Below are positions 11,947 through 23,304 of a stretch of DNA of 64,000 nucleotides, piece after piece. This DNA is from Epiperipatus broadwayi (lineage: Eukaryota > Onychophora > Udeonychophora > Euonychophora > Peripatidae), in NCBI GenBank assembly GCA_028023455.1, contig JAQFVV010000056.1, positions 2,294,001 to 2,358,000 of the forward strand, read 5' to 3'. How positions within the stretch are numbered: position 1 is the first letter of the stretch; the number at the start of each line of letters is the position of its first letter. The notes under the pieces are model-generated. The model saw only the letters and a program-made list of their open reading frames with translations. It was not told the origin of the DNA and made no database searches. Both the position numbers and the translations under genes were made by a program.

Positions 11947-12237
11947 TATAAATTATAAAGGCATACACATTATACATAATTAATATCAATCAGATGTGCG
12001 AAGATACAATTTCTAGCAAATAAAACATTTATCTAATATTATAAAATGTGTATACAATCATTTACAATAGATGTGCGCGCATATACAATTACACACATGT
12101 AAATATATGCTTGTATATATTAAATTACCTAGTATACGGTGATATATGTGTACCTCTAGGGTTTGAATTGAAAAAATGAAGACTACTATGTTACATAGTA
12201 GGTGAAACTGTATGATGGCTAAATCATACTGTATCAT
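11947..12237. repeat. Dispersed repeat D, copy 1
   Basis: About 290 bp from ttataaattataaaggcata to gctaaatcatactgt is repeated in the same orientation at 21,955-22,246 with roughly 90 percent identity by eye. It contains the short palindrome actatgttacatagt. The minus strand of both copies is open through a similar Ile/His/Leu-rich peptide. No terminal inverted repeat or coding domain identifies its class; solo LTR or short non-autonomous element are both possible. Confidence 0.7.
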
Positions 12238-12769
12238 ATCAGTGAAGTCCGGGAACAAAAAACAAACAAACAAGAATTTACTTATATATAAATTTAAATG
12301 AGCAATCATAAATCATTTCTCCTGCGTATAAAATTTATCTCTTCTGGCTTCTACCTTTTATCTTCACCACCCATTCTAACTTTAGTGTGTCCAGTACCAA
12401 AAAAAACCAAGGACAAACAAGTAAATCTACTACGTGCTAAAATTCACTTCACACATACCTGAATCCAAACTATTTCTCACTATATCTAATAAATACATAA
12501 TTATTCACAGGGATAAAAACTATATCTAAAATTACTCTTTCAGACATATATAACCATTCCTATACTACAACTAATAAATATGCTTCCAGATCTATATGCG
12601 ATTATTCATATTGGTAAAAAGAAAATACCTCTACCAATGTGCTTACATATATACAACGATTCCTTTGGGTAAAAGGGAACCCGATCCCTAGATATTATCT
12701 ATCTAGTCCGGATGTGATCTGGGTTTTTGTTTGAGAAAGGTTTCGGGCTGCGGGCATTGTAAGATCCTA

Positions 12770-13560
12770 TTATGCCTCCATCTCCTTCCAGCAAGAATGC
12801 GTTGCTCCCAATATGGCTATTTGGTAGGGACCCTTATATAAAGGAAAGAACTTTGTATACCATGCTTGTAATTTGCTGCTAGGCTGGACATATCTAATCC
12901 ATATCCAATCATTCTCTCTGAAAATATGTTGTCTATAGCCTTCCTTTTTTCTCCATGCCACCACTTTTCCCAGGTTAACTTGGGCCTTGCTTTGATCTTT
13001 AACCAGATTGACCTCTTCCTCTCCTGATGGTAATGATGGTAATTGCTGGTGCACACACGTGTCCGTAATGAAGCCTCGCTGGTGAAAACCCTGTGGATTC
13101 ATTCCAGGTCTCATTAATGTTCCGGAGAATACCCTTTATCCGATCCACCCATTTCTTATGGCTTAACCCCACATGTACAGTACAAATGACCCAGCTCCCT
13201 CATCACTATCTTGCACGGATTTGATTGCAGACAGCATATCAATGTCAGAGTCTGTCATACTTTTGCGGCTCAACCAGGATCTCCATTCCTTTGAAGTGAA
13301 AGCTGTGCCATGATCTGATAAAATGGCATCTGGCTTTCCCACTAGTAGGAAATTGAAATCTCCCCAGAACTTTGATAACTCCTCCTGTGTTGGTGGCTCG
13401 TACGTGATATTCCGGGACGTACTTTGAAAATACATCATACATGACCAGTAAATACCAGAACCTTTACACAACGGAAGTGGGCCATAGTCAGTGGCGAGCA
13501 ACTGGTATGGTTTGTATGATCGGTGTCATTGTCCCCGCATAGGAACGGTTGGGTGGTTTA
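12770..13560 (-). pseudogene. Gypsy copy 1 integrase (catalytic core and C-terminal domain)
   Basis: The minus-strand frame 13,501-13,163 holds the DDE core with LVGKPDAILSDHGTAFTSKE, where SDHG is the second catalytic Asp region. LATDYGPLPLCKGSGIYW precedes it. The frame 13,114-12,770 is the C-terminal domain, with VHQQLPSLPS, ENDWIWIRYVQPSSKL and a GPYQI motif of the GPY/F type. It inserts element cDNA into the host genome. A frameshift between the two frames breaks the protein. Confidence 0.85.
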
Positions 13561-13774
13561 TTCCTAGCACATATTTGACTTTCACGGATAACCTGAAGGA
13601 CACCTCATAAGTTTGGGCTAGTGAAACTGATGCCTGATCATCTCTTCAGTCTTACATGACCCATAGTGTCCTATCGTCTTATGTATGTACCGTATTAACT
13701 GACCTCGAAGCTCTGGGGGTATTAAAATCTTCCATGAACAGTCAGCCTGGTGTATCTTCTGCAAGACCCCATTG

Positions 13775-14248
13775 CTAATTCGAAAGCCTCTGAGCACCTG
13801 AAGTCAACCACCACCAGGTCGCTTCTCTTTTTTTTAATATCTCCATGAAGGACTGGTACTGTGAGTACTTTTCTTGCCAATGCTGTAAACTTTTCAGCTG
13901 GGCTTCCAAGGAGTCTTTTGCAACCTGCATTACAACCTTGAACTGCTCTGTGTCCATGGTAGGGTTATCAGGCTGAATGGTGAGTGGATGCCTGCTCAAG
14001 ATGTCTGCCACACCATTCTTCTTTCCAGGGCAATAGGTGACTTGGTAGTCGAATCTCTGCAATACCAAACTCCATCTAACCAGGCGATCATTAGTCAGGT
14101 AGCTCTGATAGAGGAACTCCAGGCAACGGTGGTCAGTGATAATGATAAGCTTTGAGTGCAGTAGAAATTGCTTGAATTTCTCACAGGCCCACACTATTGC
14201 CAGGGTCTCTTGTTCAGTTACAGTATAGTTTAACTCAGGTCCTTTCAA
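13775..14248 (-). pseudogene. Gypsy copy 1 RNase H domain
   Basis: 157 codons are open on the minus strand. LNYTVTEQETLAIVWACEKF, ITDHRCLEFLYQ, RLVRWSLVLQRFDYQVTYCP and KKNGVADILSRHP are classic Ty3/gypsy RNase H landmarks (catalytic E in EQETLA, D in TDH, and the ADxLSR end). The domain removes RNA from the RNA:DNA hybrid. It is one of the best preserved parts of the element; the upstream join to RT is frameshifted near 14,260. Confidence 0.9.
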
Positions 14249-14454
14249 TGTCCTGCTGCCAAAACATTACTTGTTGCTGTTGGTCATTATTTACTTAGAA
14301 CAGAACCACTCCTATTCCTATGCGACTGCTGTCTGTCTGCAGGTAGAAAGGGGGTGTGAAATCTGGGTGGTACATCATAACTGTTGGAAGGAATCATTCT
14401 TTTACCCTTTCAAACTCTTGGGTATGTTCATCACCCCATCACCATCTTGTGTCC

Positions 14455-15300
14455 TTATTCTCTAGCACTAGTTTCCTGGGCAAAAGAAGGGTAAAATCTA
14501 TGGTAATAATGACAGAGGCCCAAGAAGGATCGCATGTGCTTGTGAATGGTGTGCCTCTGAAACTTCAGTATGGATCTGATCTTGTCTGGGTGGGTCCATA
14601 CCCCTTGTCCATCCACGACTTGCCCCAAGAATGATATCTCCTCATTGGGCAAAGTGACTTTTTCTTAAAATTCAGTCATATTTTTCTGTTGACACTCTTG
14701 GAAAAACCTGCTTAGGTGTTGTAGGTGTTCTGACAGGTCTTTGGAGGCCACCGCCACATCATCCATGTAACAGATTAAATGTGTTTTATCTCGTCAGACC
14801 AAGTTTGATCCAGTCACCTCATGAATCCAGCGGCACTGTTAATCAGTCCAAATGGCACTCTCTGGAAGACATGACTGTGGCCATTAAATCGGAATGCAGT
14901 ATACTGGCAGTCTCTCAGATCCAAAAACATCCGCCAATAGCTAGCCATGAGATCAAGGGTAGAAAAAAATTTCTTTGCAGGCAGTCAGGGAAAGATTTGA
15001 CGCATGCGTGGTGGCAAATCTCTCTCGGGATGGTAATCGCATTCAACCTCTAGGCATCTAGACATCCTTATGGAGCCATCTTTTTTTTACAATGACCAGT
15101 AGATTGTTATAAGGGGATGATTCTTTCTTGATGACCCCTCAGTCTATCATTTGTTGTATTTGGATCTCTATGGCCCCCTGGTACTGGAAGGGTATTGGAT
15201 ATGTTCGAGACTGGAAATATGATTTCGCTTTAAGCTTTATTCAGTGGGTATAGTCCTTGATGACTCCAGGAGTAATAATAAAAACAGGTCGGCTCTCCTC
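14455..15300 (-). pseudogene. Gypsy copy 1 reverse transcriptase
   Basis: The catalytic YMDD is encoded on the minus strand at 14,758-14,769 within HLICYMDDVAVASKDLSEHL. The downstream connection segment reads ISFLGQVVDGQGVWTHPDKI and RSFLGLCHYYHRFYPSFAQE, both typical of gypsy RT. Upstream palm sequence is present in broken frames to about 15,250. Stops and frameshifts (for example after NMTEF, near 14,665) make it inactive. Confidence 0.9.
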
Positions 15301-15309
15301 CAAAATTGC

Positions 15310-15849
15310 TCATAATTTCTTCCCTTCCCCTGGATCCATATTGGGTATTACCTTAATTTTGTGATCTATAAGATCCTCCTCCAGATTTGGCTCCAAGTAC
15401 ATTGCTTGACTTGTGACTGTGGAGGGTATACCGTCCAATTTGACCACCTCCTGATCCAGGGTCACTGACCCTGTTTCCAAATCAATTACACCCCTGTGTT
15501 GAATCAAAAAATCATAACCCAGCATAAGACGCTGTAGCAAACCTTTCATGACTAGAAACAAGTGACCCAGTGAAATCCGACCCATCCCACTTCTAACCAC
15601 ACCTGGAATCCCTCTTAGTGTTTTCTTCCCATCTGCCAGGACCAACTGCATGGACCTCAATGGAAGCCTTGGCACCTGATATCCTTGTGTCTCCAAGGCT
15701 GCCAACCAATGGCCTGATACACATGAAACTTGACTACCCGTGTCAACCGAGCCAACACATCCATACCACAAATCTGTATGGTAACCATGGGACAAAGGCC
15801 TGATGCTACTGGTAACTGTGCCTGATCTATCCCCTTCCCTATGTTGCAC
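15310..15849 (-). CDS. Gypsy copy 1 aspartic protease and RT lead-in, open frame
   Basis: 179 codons are open on the minus strand. The active-site motif is in GSVDTGSQVSCVSGHWLAAL (residues about 33-52), and LMLGYDFLIQHRGVIDLE (about residues 109-126) matches the second conserved ILG-D-F/L motif of retropepsin-type proteases. The enzyme would cut the Gag-Pol polyprotein. Length and motif spacing are normal. The start is arbitrary because this is part of a polyprotein; gag lies upstream in another frame. Confidence 0.8.
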   Translation of the reverse strand: MQHREGDRSGTVTSSIRPLSHGYHTDLWYGCVGSVDTGSQVSCVSGHWLAALETQGYQVPRLPLRSMQLVLADGKKTLRGIPGVVRSGMGRISLGHLFLVMKGLLQRLMLGYDFLIQHRGVIDLETGSVTLDQEVVKLDGIPSTVTSQAMYLEPNLEEDLIDHKIKVIPNMDPGEGKKL

Positions 15850-15963
15850 CCTTGCGGTGGTGTATCGTTTCCATTCCCTTTTAGTTTTGTGGGTGGCCTG
15901 AAAGGGGAATGACCTAACACCACTCTCTGGTGTTTAATGAGCTCTTGCTTTGGTATGGCCTTT

Positions 15964-16560
15964 TCACTCTACTTTGAGGGCCCATCTGGGGCCTGGCAAA
16001 GCTTGGTTCAGCATAGTCATGACAGCTTGGCATCTGGGGTGTTCCAGCTTGTGCATTTTGTCTCTGGGCTCCTTGGGGAATGGCAGGTAGTCGATGGTGG
16101 TAAGAAACTCAGCCATCTCCTCTACAGTCCTTATACAGCACCCCACCATCATCTGTTGGACTTGTGTTGGCATATTCTGCTGAATGGCCCTTATTATTTG
16201 GGTCTCGGTGAAAGGGAATGTTGTCAAGGATCTCAACTAAGCCACTTGACTCAAGATGAACTGGGTATGGGTTTCCTTGATAATAGACCCATAGAATCAT
16301 TGAGGATGGAATGATATCCCCCCTGCCGCTCTTCACTCCAAAACGTTTTGTCTAAGGCTGCAGCATACTGGTCAAAGGTAGAGGGTTTTTCCATGTAGCA
16401 TCCCCACCAGGATAGAGCATATCCCTACAGATAGTGAATGGAAAGGGACACTTGGTCTGCCTCCGTTATTCTCTGAAAATGGAACAACTCCTGCAAACTC
16501 TCAATGTGTACCTTGGGGCTTTCTCCTTCCTCACCCTTAAATACTTTTACTTATATAAAG
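15964..16560 (-). pseudogene. Gypsy copy 1 gag capsid region
   Basis: On the minus strand, codons near 16,450-16,330 read GYALSWWGCYMEKPSTFDQY, the Trp-rich segment of the retrotransposon gag (capsid) family. The following frames (16,336-16,109 and 16,236-15,964) continue with LVEILDNIPF and TQIIRAIQQNMPTQVQQMM. It would assemble the virus-like particle. Stops and a frame change break it. No clear CCHC zinc knuckle was seen between this and the protease. Confidence 0.7.
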
Positions 16561-17222
16561 TTTGCTAAGTATGATTGTGGGTACAGGGTTGACTCCTGCA
16601 GTGTTCGGTTGACCATTTCACTTGCCCCACTACTGCTGCTCCTACCCTCCATATCTAATCACCATGGCTCTCTTCCTTTCTTCAGCCCTGCACTGATGGG
16701 CTAGCCTCCCTTCAAGGGTACTGTTTCCTCCCATGGCCTTGTCTTCCTGACTCCAACCCTCTTTCTTTAATGGTTCACCTACCCCACTAAGCTCTGAATT
16801 ACCCTCCTTATAATTTCCCACTACTTCCATTTTCAGATTGCCTTTTTGACTAATCTGCCCCACCCCTTGTATTCTTTCCCTAACCCTGGAATCAATGTTC
16901 AACAATTCTACCTTCCTTACCTCCCTAGTTGGGTCACCTGGTCCTTCAACATTTGTACATCTCTGGCTATCTCATCCCTTTCTCTCACAGCCGCCTTGGC
17001 CACCTTGCACCACATCCTCCCTAACTTCCGATGCAACTTTTTTGTAAGTCCTTCCTGTGCCCATTCCCTCAGGTGCTTAATCTGGTCTTCCTGTTATTTT
17101 GACACAGTCTTCCTTCCTCTAGACCACTGTGAATTTGAGCCATAACTCACTGGAAGGCCACCTCCTGCTTGACTTCCTTGTCCCAAAGCAAAGAAATGTC
17201 TCCTCTCATAGTCCGTAGAGCC

Positions 17223-17822
17223 TCAGTGGTTTTCTTCTGATGGTCTAACCCACCCCTCAAATTGACCATATGCCTCCAGATAGCCCTTTCTGCATTCTAC
17301 TCTTAGGCTCTCTACTTTGTCCTCCAAGACCTGGAACCTATCATCCATTGCCTGGTCTCTAACTTCATTTTCTTCCCTCATGTTTTGGTTCCTTTCTTCC
17401 ATCCTTCTACATATGGCATATAACCTCTTGTCTTTTTCTTTCCCTTTTTTTTCTCCTTTTCCCTTCTCTTTCCTTGTCTTTTTTCTTTTCTTATTTTCTT
17501 GCTCCAACATGCTGCATATGGCTTCTAACATTCCCTTTCCTCCCTGTGTTGTCTCCTCCCAAGCCTGCTCTGGCATCCCATCAGATTGATCCCTCGTATC
17601 TAGGTTGCTTTCCCTGTTTTCAGCATCCACACTTCTCACACTTCTCCCTACTATCTCTTCTTCCACACTATTAATTTCTACTATTTCTCTTCCTGATCTT
17701 AACATCTTTCCTTTACTCTCCACCCCCTCTTCGGGCCTTTCCTCTCTTGCCTCACTCTCCTCTATCATTACTTCCTCTTCTGTACTGCTATCCATTTTGT
17801 TTTTTGCTAAATGTGCTTTCAC
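17223..17822 (-). CDS. Gypsy copy 1 N-terminal gag, charged coiled-coil protein
   Basis: An intact 199-codon frame on the minus strand from ATG at 17,822. It is extremely Glu/Lys/Arg-rich, with an acidic first third, a Lys-rich block around residues 112-130, and a likely coiled coil at about residues 135-185 (RMEERNQNMREENEVRDQAM and following). It lies 460 bp inside the primer-binding site and runs toward the capsid region, so it is best read as the first part of gag, perhaps RNA-binding and oligomerising. It has no recognised domain of its own. The plus-strand Ser/Phe-rich frames over it are its mirror. Confidence 0.6.
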   Translation of the reverse strand: MKAHLAKNKMDSSTEEEVMIEESEAREERPEEGVESKGKMLRSGREIVEINSVEEEIVGRSVRSVDAENRESNLDTRDQSDGMPEQAWEETTQGGKGMLEAICSMLEQENKKRKKTRKEKGKGEKKGKEKDKRLYAICRRMEERNQNMREENEVRDQAMDDRFQVLEDKVESLRVECRKGYLEAYGQFEGWVRPSEENH

Positions 17823-18280
17823 TATTTACTAAACTTTATTTCCAACAGCGTATTGCCATCCTCCCCAACGAAAAGACTGTCTATGGATTCTGCCCTACCA
17901 CTGGTAGCTACTTAGAACTGAACCATGCTCTTAATGTTTTATCTAACATAGAACATCAAAACACAAAAAAAAATTTAAATAATAATAAAATTTTGTCCTG
18001 CCCATGCTTGCCTTCAACTGTGCTTTCTTTCCACCACTGCAGAGCTGTCAGTAATCTTTCTATTTACCATGATTGCTTTCTTTTTTTTTTGACTTCATTT
18101 TCCCTTTTAAGTAGACATATATATATATATATAGAGAGAGAGAACAGTCTTGCCTAATCATTTGTATATTCACTATCTAGTACAATTGAGTCACCAACCA
18201 AACCCCCCAATGGTGAGTCCTTTCAATTCTCTCCCCCTGACAAAAAATTTATATGAAGAACTCTCAGCTATTCCAAGAAA

Positions 18281-18292
18281 CCCCGGGCGCCA
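18281..18292 (-). promoter_or_regulatory. Primer-binding site of gypsy copy 1
   Basis: The minus strand reads TGGCGCCCGGGG, beginning with TGG (complement of the tRNA 3' CCA) two bases after a CA dinucleotide that would end the 5' LTR. It sits just upstream of the gag ORF in the expected orientation. The first eight bases match the common TGGCGCCC primer-binding pattern; the priming tRNA was not determined. Confidence 0.75.
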
Positions 18293-18294
18293 GT

Positions 18295-19560
18295 TGCCAG
18301 CGGATGAGATACCCATATATATATATAAACGGTATTGGACCTCACAATATGCATTGCAAATTATACGACAAAATTTTAAAATTTTCTCATTCCTTTTTTT
18401 TAAAAACTCAGCCACAGTGTGTTTACATCCCATCTCTAGCATTTGCCTCGAAAAATTGTGTTATAAAACCTATAACATAGACTAGAAATTTACTTTTCAC
18501 TCACATACATATATAATTGCGGATAAAATTTGAAATTAATCTTAGCCACTGTTCCAATCACAATTGAACGCTCTTTTGTGATAAAAAAAAAATTACTATC
18601 GACACGCTATATATATATATAAAATATTTCAAAAAGATTACCCATTCCTCTCCTATTTAGCTACTGTTTTTAATTACAATTGAAAATTTATTATTGATAC
18701 GCGCATATATAAAAATATTCTTAAAAAAAATTCCTTCATACCACCTATCAATTCTAGCATTTATGTTTAGAAATCTTTTTATAAATCTTATAATCTAAAC
18801 CAAAATTTTACTGTTCACCCGCATATATATATATAATTGATAAAATGCGAAATTAATTGAGGCAGTATTACTGATTTTAACCTTTGCATTTAGAAATCTT
18901 TTTATAAATCCTATAATCTAAACGAAATTTTACTTTTCATCCATATATGCGAATTAATTGCCACTGCCTTTAATAATAATCAAACGCTTCTGAGACAAAA
19001 GAAAATTTTTATTACCTATACGCATATTATAAATATATATAAAAAAAATTTACGTATATCATAAATATAAAAAATAATTCGACAAAATTCCCTTCATATA
19101 CTAAAACACTGTTCAGAGTCACAAAGAGATAATTGTATCTCACGCTCAAGCATCCATACGCGGAGAGAAAAATTATATCTTATAAAATTGAACTTTCAAC
19201 ATAAATCTTGATTTCTGCATCCATATCCGTGAGAAAAATTTACATATCTATTTCTTTTCTTTCTCTTCCCTCAACACGCATTTAGTTCAGGGCCGTGGAG
19301 AAAATTAACGAAGCCCCACTCTGGGCACTCTACCCAGGGAAAAAAATTAAACTATGTAACAGCTTTTCACGCAACAAAATCAAAAGTTTTGGTAAATTAT
19401 ACCAAGGCTGATCTAGATGAGGGTTTGAGACCTCAAATCCAACCACACCTCAGCTCCTTCACCAACACTCCCTGACTTACTACCCTATGAATGACATATA
19501 TGACGTCACACTCATAATCTCTTAATTCATGTGCCGACAGTAGCAAAGGGTGGAGCGAGA
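18295..19560 (-). repeat. Probable 5' LTR of gypsy copy 1 with internal tandem repeats
   Basis: The LTR should end (minus strand) with ...CA at 18,295-18,296. To the right lies about 1.2 kb of very AT-rich DNA. An approximately 130-230 bp unit recurs three times (starting near 18,438, 18,758 and 18,883). Each copy has a 'ttagaaatc/ataaacctataa', an 'aaattttacttttcac' and a tandem AT run. A palindromic CRE-like tgacgtca lies at 19,502-19,509. The outer LTR boundary and the partner LTR were not found, so the extent is a guess. Confidence 0.4.
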
Positions 19561-21954
19561 GACTCAGAAATAATTCTAAATTGAAGCTTAACTAAACACA
19601 CACACAACTTATTGTATATAATGATATATTAATAATTATGGAAAGTGATTCAATATCAGAAAAGACATCACTTAATATTTTAAAATTATTTAATCTTGTT
19701 CAAAAACACAAACAACAACAATTAAATGTACTAGGCATTCCACTCGCAGGTGGGATGGTGAATATATGAACTCCAAGTTCTGCAATCTATTGTACTTAGT
19801 CATAATCATTTTATTACAGTGTTTATAAATTAATAATTATTTCTACATCTATAATGATGCCTAAATTATGCTCTGCCATTCCTACTGGGTTTGCTAAGGG
19901 TTAAATCTTAAGAGAGTGTCAACTTTATATAATATATATAAGATTATTAATGAGCAGTCAATGCGCTCTTTATGCAGATATTATTATATAAACTAGATCT
20001 GAGGTTCAGATCAATGCTGAACAATTAATACAACAGCAGGTGAACTGGTGTTTTTTAGCATATCTTTCGAGACTTCGGCGCTACACAAATTACATCAGAG
20101 ATGCGGCTTGAATGTGTCTTTACTCATGAGATTCAGTAACGATTACTTGGTTCTCAGGTACCGGACGCTTGCGATATGTGAACATTTAGTTCGGATGATC
20201 AAACAGCCTTAACATACGATGCTGGATACCAGTACTCCAATTCTGAAAGAAGTAACGGGAATGGCCCTTAAAACCAGTAGCCCATTCAAGAGAGAGCTGT
20301 CCGAACTAGGGATAATAGGATGGCCCTTGAAACCGAATCCTATCTTAATAAGTATATAATAGCAAGGCATAATGCACCGAGGTGCTTCATAAAAGCCCAT
20401 TCACAACGGTTTCTAAATATTAATTATTAAAGTTAGTAAAGCGCAAAATCTAGTTTTATTCTGCGAAACTACCCTATGCCAGCTAGGTGAATTAGCATAC
20501 TTAAACTGTGCTAAAACTGATTATTAAAATGATCTAGTTTACAAATTAACCTACATAGTCTATGATAATAAACTAAGGAGGGCTAAAGCATATTTGGGAC
20601 TTAAACTTGGCTAATTACTGACAATATGCTTTAAAATGTCACTCTTGCATATTCAACTAAACAGAGCTTTAATAAGCAAACCTGGATGAAATATTGAGCT
20701 AAGACATAGCAGCTTAACTAATATATATAGGAGTAGGTTTTCAGACCGGCGATTTAGAAGTGTCCCAAAAGCAGCATGAATTAATTTACTTGAGAACAAA
20801 CATATCTCTTTATGTTTATAATAATTAGTAATTTCCGCTCTGAAGGCATAGCACAAATCAATAAATGCATTGTAATAAAATATATGTATATATAGGCATA
20901 AATATAGACGAGAATAGATAAAATAATAAGACAGTCATCTTTTTACAAGTTGAATTTAAATGATTTAAGAGAAATTGAGATTAAGCAAGATTTTGCACTT
21001 TATCTTTTTACATTTAGTTTAAACTTATACAAATAGGAATACATTTATTGAATATAGCTTAATTAATTTATGAGATTCAAGTTTAAGAGTTTGTGCACAT
21101 TATTTATATTTTACAGCTAGCTTTAGGAAAGATTTAGAATTGCTATAGCATTAGGTTAGCTTGGTTGAGGATTTGTTACTGGTTGTTCGAGTTTGAAGGC
21201 TTGCAGCTTGGCAGGATTACACACGCACGGGCTGGTTCATTGGCTGTTTTTTCTATGAGCTATTCTTTCTGGTAGGCTGGGGTTTGAGTCCTTATCTCCA
21301 TAAACAGTTCTGCCACCGAGGAGGCAGCCATGATGATTTTTAGCCACTGATCTACATAATAAAACTGGGCACACTGCCGGGATATAAATTAACACGAGAG
21401 TAAAGCAAAATGGAAAGGAATCAATTTCAATTTAAACTGGGTTTTTATATCTTTTTCTACCCCTCTCACAAGCCATTAATATATTCGCAATCTTTATTTT
21501 TAAACTTTAAAACTTAAGATGTCACTAAATTTTATCAACTACAAAAGAACCGGCTGGATTTATTGCAGGCGGACACTGTCAATGCTTGTTAATTGTTCTA
21601 ACTTTTATTTTATAAGATTCATAAAGTTCGTCTTTCAGTTTAATGTGAAGTAATTGAGATAGCCATAAACCTTGAATTTCTTTTTTTAAAGAGTGAATTT
21701 CTTTTTTTTAAAGAGATTCAAGCCATCAATATTTAGCATACATTTAAGAAAATCACCTCTGAATTTAACTACTATATGCGAATACTAGCAATTTAGTAAA
21801 TTGAATAACTTCAAAGACAGTTTGGAAATAATTTAGGAAACTTGTAATGTTTAGCAAACCGATTACATTACAGTTGCCTTCCCATATATTCATAGGTTCA
21901 TAGGTCCACAGCTTAAATCAAATTTAATAACTTAAATCACAACCAAAGCTTTAT
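19561..21954. other. AT-rich region without recognisable gene
   Basis: Short open frames only. A GC-richer patch at about 20,040-20,410 has no recognised motif and may be an old repeat. A 19-base direct duplication (gaatttctttttttaaaga) lies at 21,675-21,715. Nothing else is supported. Confidence 0.35.
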
Positions 21955-22246
21955 ATAAATTATAAAGGCATATACATTATACATAATTAATATCAATCAG
22001 ATGTGCAAAGATACAATTTCTCGCAAATAAAACATTTATCTAATATTACAAAATGCGTATACAACCATTTAAAATAGATGTGTGCGCATATACAATTACA
22101 CACATATACATGTAAATATATGCTTGTATATATTAAATTACCTAGTATACGGTTATATATGTGTACCTTTAGGGTTCGAATTGAGAAAATGAAGATTACT
22201 ATGTTACATAGTAGGTGAAACTGTATGATGGCTAAATCATACTGTT
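21955..22246. repeat. Dispersed repeat D, copy 2
   Basis: Same orientation and same extent as the copy at 11,947-12,237, with small differences such as an extra atacac near 22,108. It ends at gctaaatcatactgt, after which the two loci diverge. The conserved minus-strand frame reads YDLAIIQFHLLCNIVIFIFS here and a near-identical peptide in copy 1. Confidence 0.7.
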
Positions 22247-22632
22247 TCAGTATGCAGTCCATCCATCTGAAATAATGTGTACGTGGTAAAATGTACTGCT
22301 GTATCAGACCCTCTAGTGTATTAGCTGTCGTATCTGGAACTTCTGTCAAGAAGCATTTCCTTGATCCTCTTTAAAATATAAATTTATATTGATAACCATG
22401 GCAACCTAAAGTTTTTTAAATAGTATTGTTTACTGCTAATTCTTAAACGATTTCATACGGTGGCTGGTTGAATTTTAGGTTTGATGTCCAGCATTGACAC
22501 CTCAAACAAGGCATTTATTATAATGGTTATCTGGAACTCATTAGGTGGTTACTGGATATTGCTGCTGGAACTTTTATCTTGAGGTGACCCTACTTTACTA
22601 CAACATGGAAAAGCCGACTCCAGTTTACTCAT

Positions 22633-22643
22633 ATTCTTATAAG
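22633..22643. repeat. Left target-site duplication of the ribozyme palindrome
   Basis: The 11 bases attcttataag recur exactly at 23,940-23,950. They sit three bases outside the left arm and directly after the right overhang of the palindromic insertion. Confidence 0.65.
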
Positions 22644-22757
22644 TTTAAAACAGGCAAAACTATATGTATTGCCACTCAGTACAAGCCAGAGTAATCAATG
22701 GATGCCAGAAGGCTTGTGCATAAAATCCCCCATCTAATGTGCCTACTCATCCAACAA

Positions 22758-22798
22758 CCTCAGACTAGTTTCTGGCTTGTGGCCATTGTCAGTGAGGA
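22758..22798 (-). ncRNA. Type I hammerhead ribozyme, left arm
   Basis: On the minus strand: stem I TCCTCA (22,798-22,793) and TGAGG (22,762-22,758); core CTGACAA (22,792-22,786, one change from CUGANGA); stem II TGGC-CACAA-GCCA, four perfect pairs; GAAAC (22,72-position box at 22,772-22,768); loop TA; then the GUC cleavage triplet ending at 22,763. Stem III is only two pairs (AC with GU). The G-to-A change in the core box probably kills cleavage. Confidence 0.85.
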
Positions 22799-23262
22799 GC
22801 CTTGGATCTGAGAGCACTGCACCTAGATCTTTGGATCTAATGCAACCCTCCAGCAGCCACCTTTTATCTACTTAACTACAAAACTATGAGACTTAAATTG
22901 AAAACAATATTTTCAATCCAAGCCAACCAACTTATATACACATATAGGTCTGAAACTCAGTTCAGTATTTATACATTTTGGTGTGTTTGGTTCTTTAATA
23001 ACCATAGCCACCACTATCTTATTTGGCATGATTGATTTTAAGCCAATAAACATCACATAATCACCATTTCTTATGCTTTTCATTGTTATTAAAACTCTAT
23101 ACGTATTGCCATTCAGTGTAAGCCAGAATAATCAATGGATGCCAGAAGGCTTGTGCATAAAATCTCCATCTAGTGCTATCTAGTTAAGTAGAGATAAAAA
23201 GTGGCTGTTGCAGGGTTGCATTAGATCTTAATATCTATATGCAGTGCTCTCAGATCCAAGGC

Positions 23263-23304
23263 TCCTCACTGACGAAGGCCACACGCCGGAAACTAGTCCG
23301 AGGA
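23263..23304 (+). ncRNA. Type I hammerhead ribozyme, palindrome centre
   Basis: Stem I TCCTCA (23,263-23,268) pairs with CGAGGA (23,299-23,304) with one mismatch next to the core. The core box CTGACGA (23,269-23,275) is canonical. Stem II is AGGC-loop-GCCG with three strong pairs and an A/G apposition. GAAAC (23,289-23,293), loop TA and the GTC triplet (23,296-23,298) complete the fold. This copy has a fully canonical catalytic core and lies in the unpaired centre of the palindrome, so it could fold in the + transcript. Confidence 0.88.

Larger units (their letters stand above)
12700..18292 (-). mobile_element. Ty3/gypsy LTR retrotransposon, internal region (copy 1)
   Basis: Minus-strand frames give, in the order transcribed, a charged gag N-terminal region (17,822-17,223), capsid-like gag (about 16,560-15,964), aspartic protease (15,849-15,310), reverse transcriptase (about 15,300-14,455), RNase H (14,248-13,775) and integrase (about 13,560-12,770). 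RT before RNase H before integrase defines the Ty3/gypsy order. The primer-binding site at 18,281-18,292 fixes the 5' end. The element is GC-richer than its surroundings and less decayed than its neighbours, but several frameshifts remain. A matching 3' LTR to the left of 12,700 was not found. Confidence 0.9.

Noticed and set aside
11700-12700. 3' LTR of gypsy copy 1
   Set aside because: No segment here matched the sequence right of the primer-binding site at 18,295, and repeat D at 11,947 recurs outside the element at 21,955 rather than at 18,295.
17317-17832. Ser/Phe/Leu-rich plus-strand frames
   Set aside because: Antisense mirror of the charged gag frame on the minus strand.
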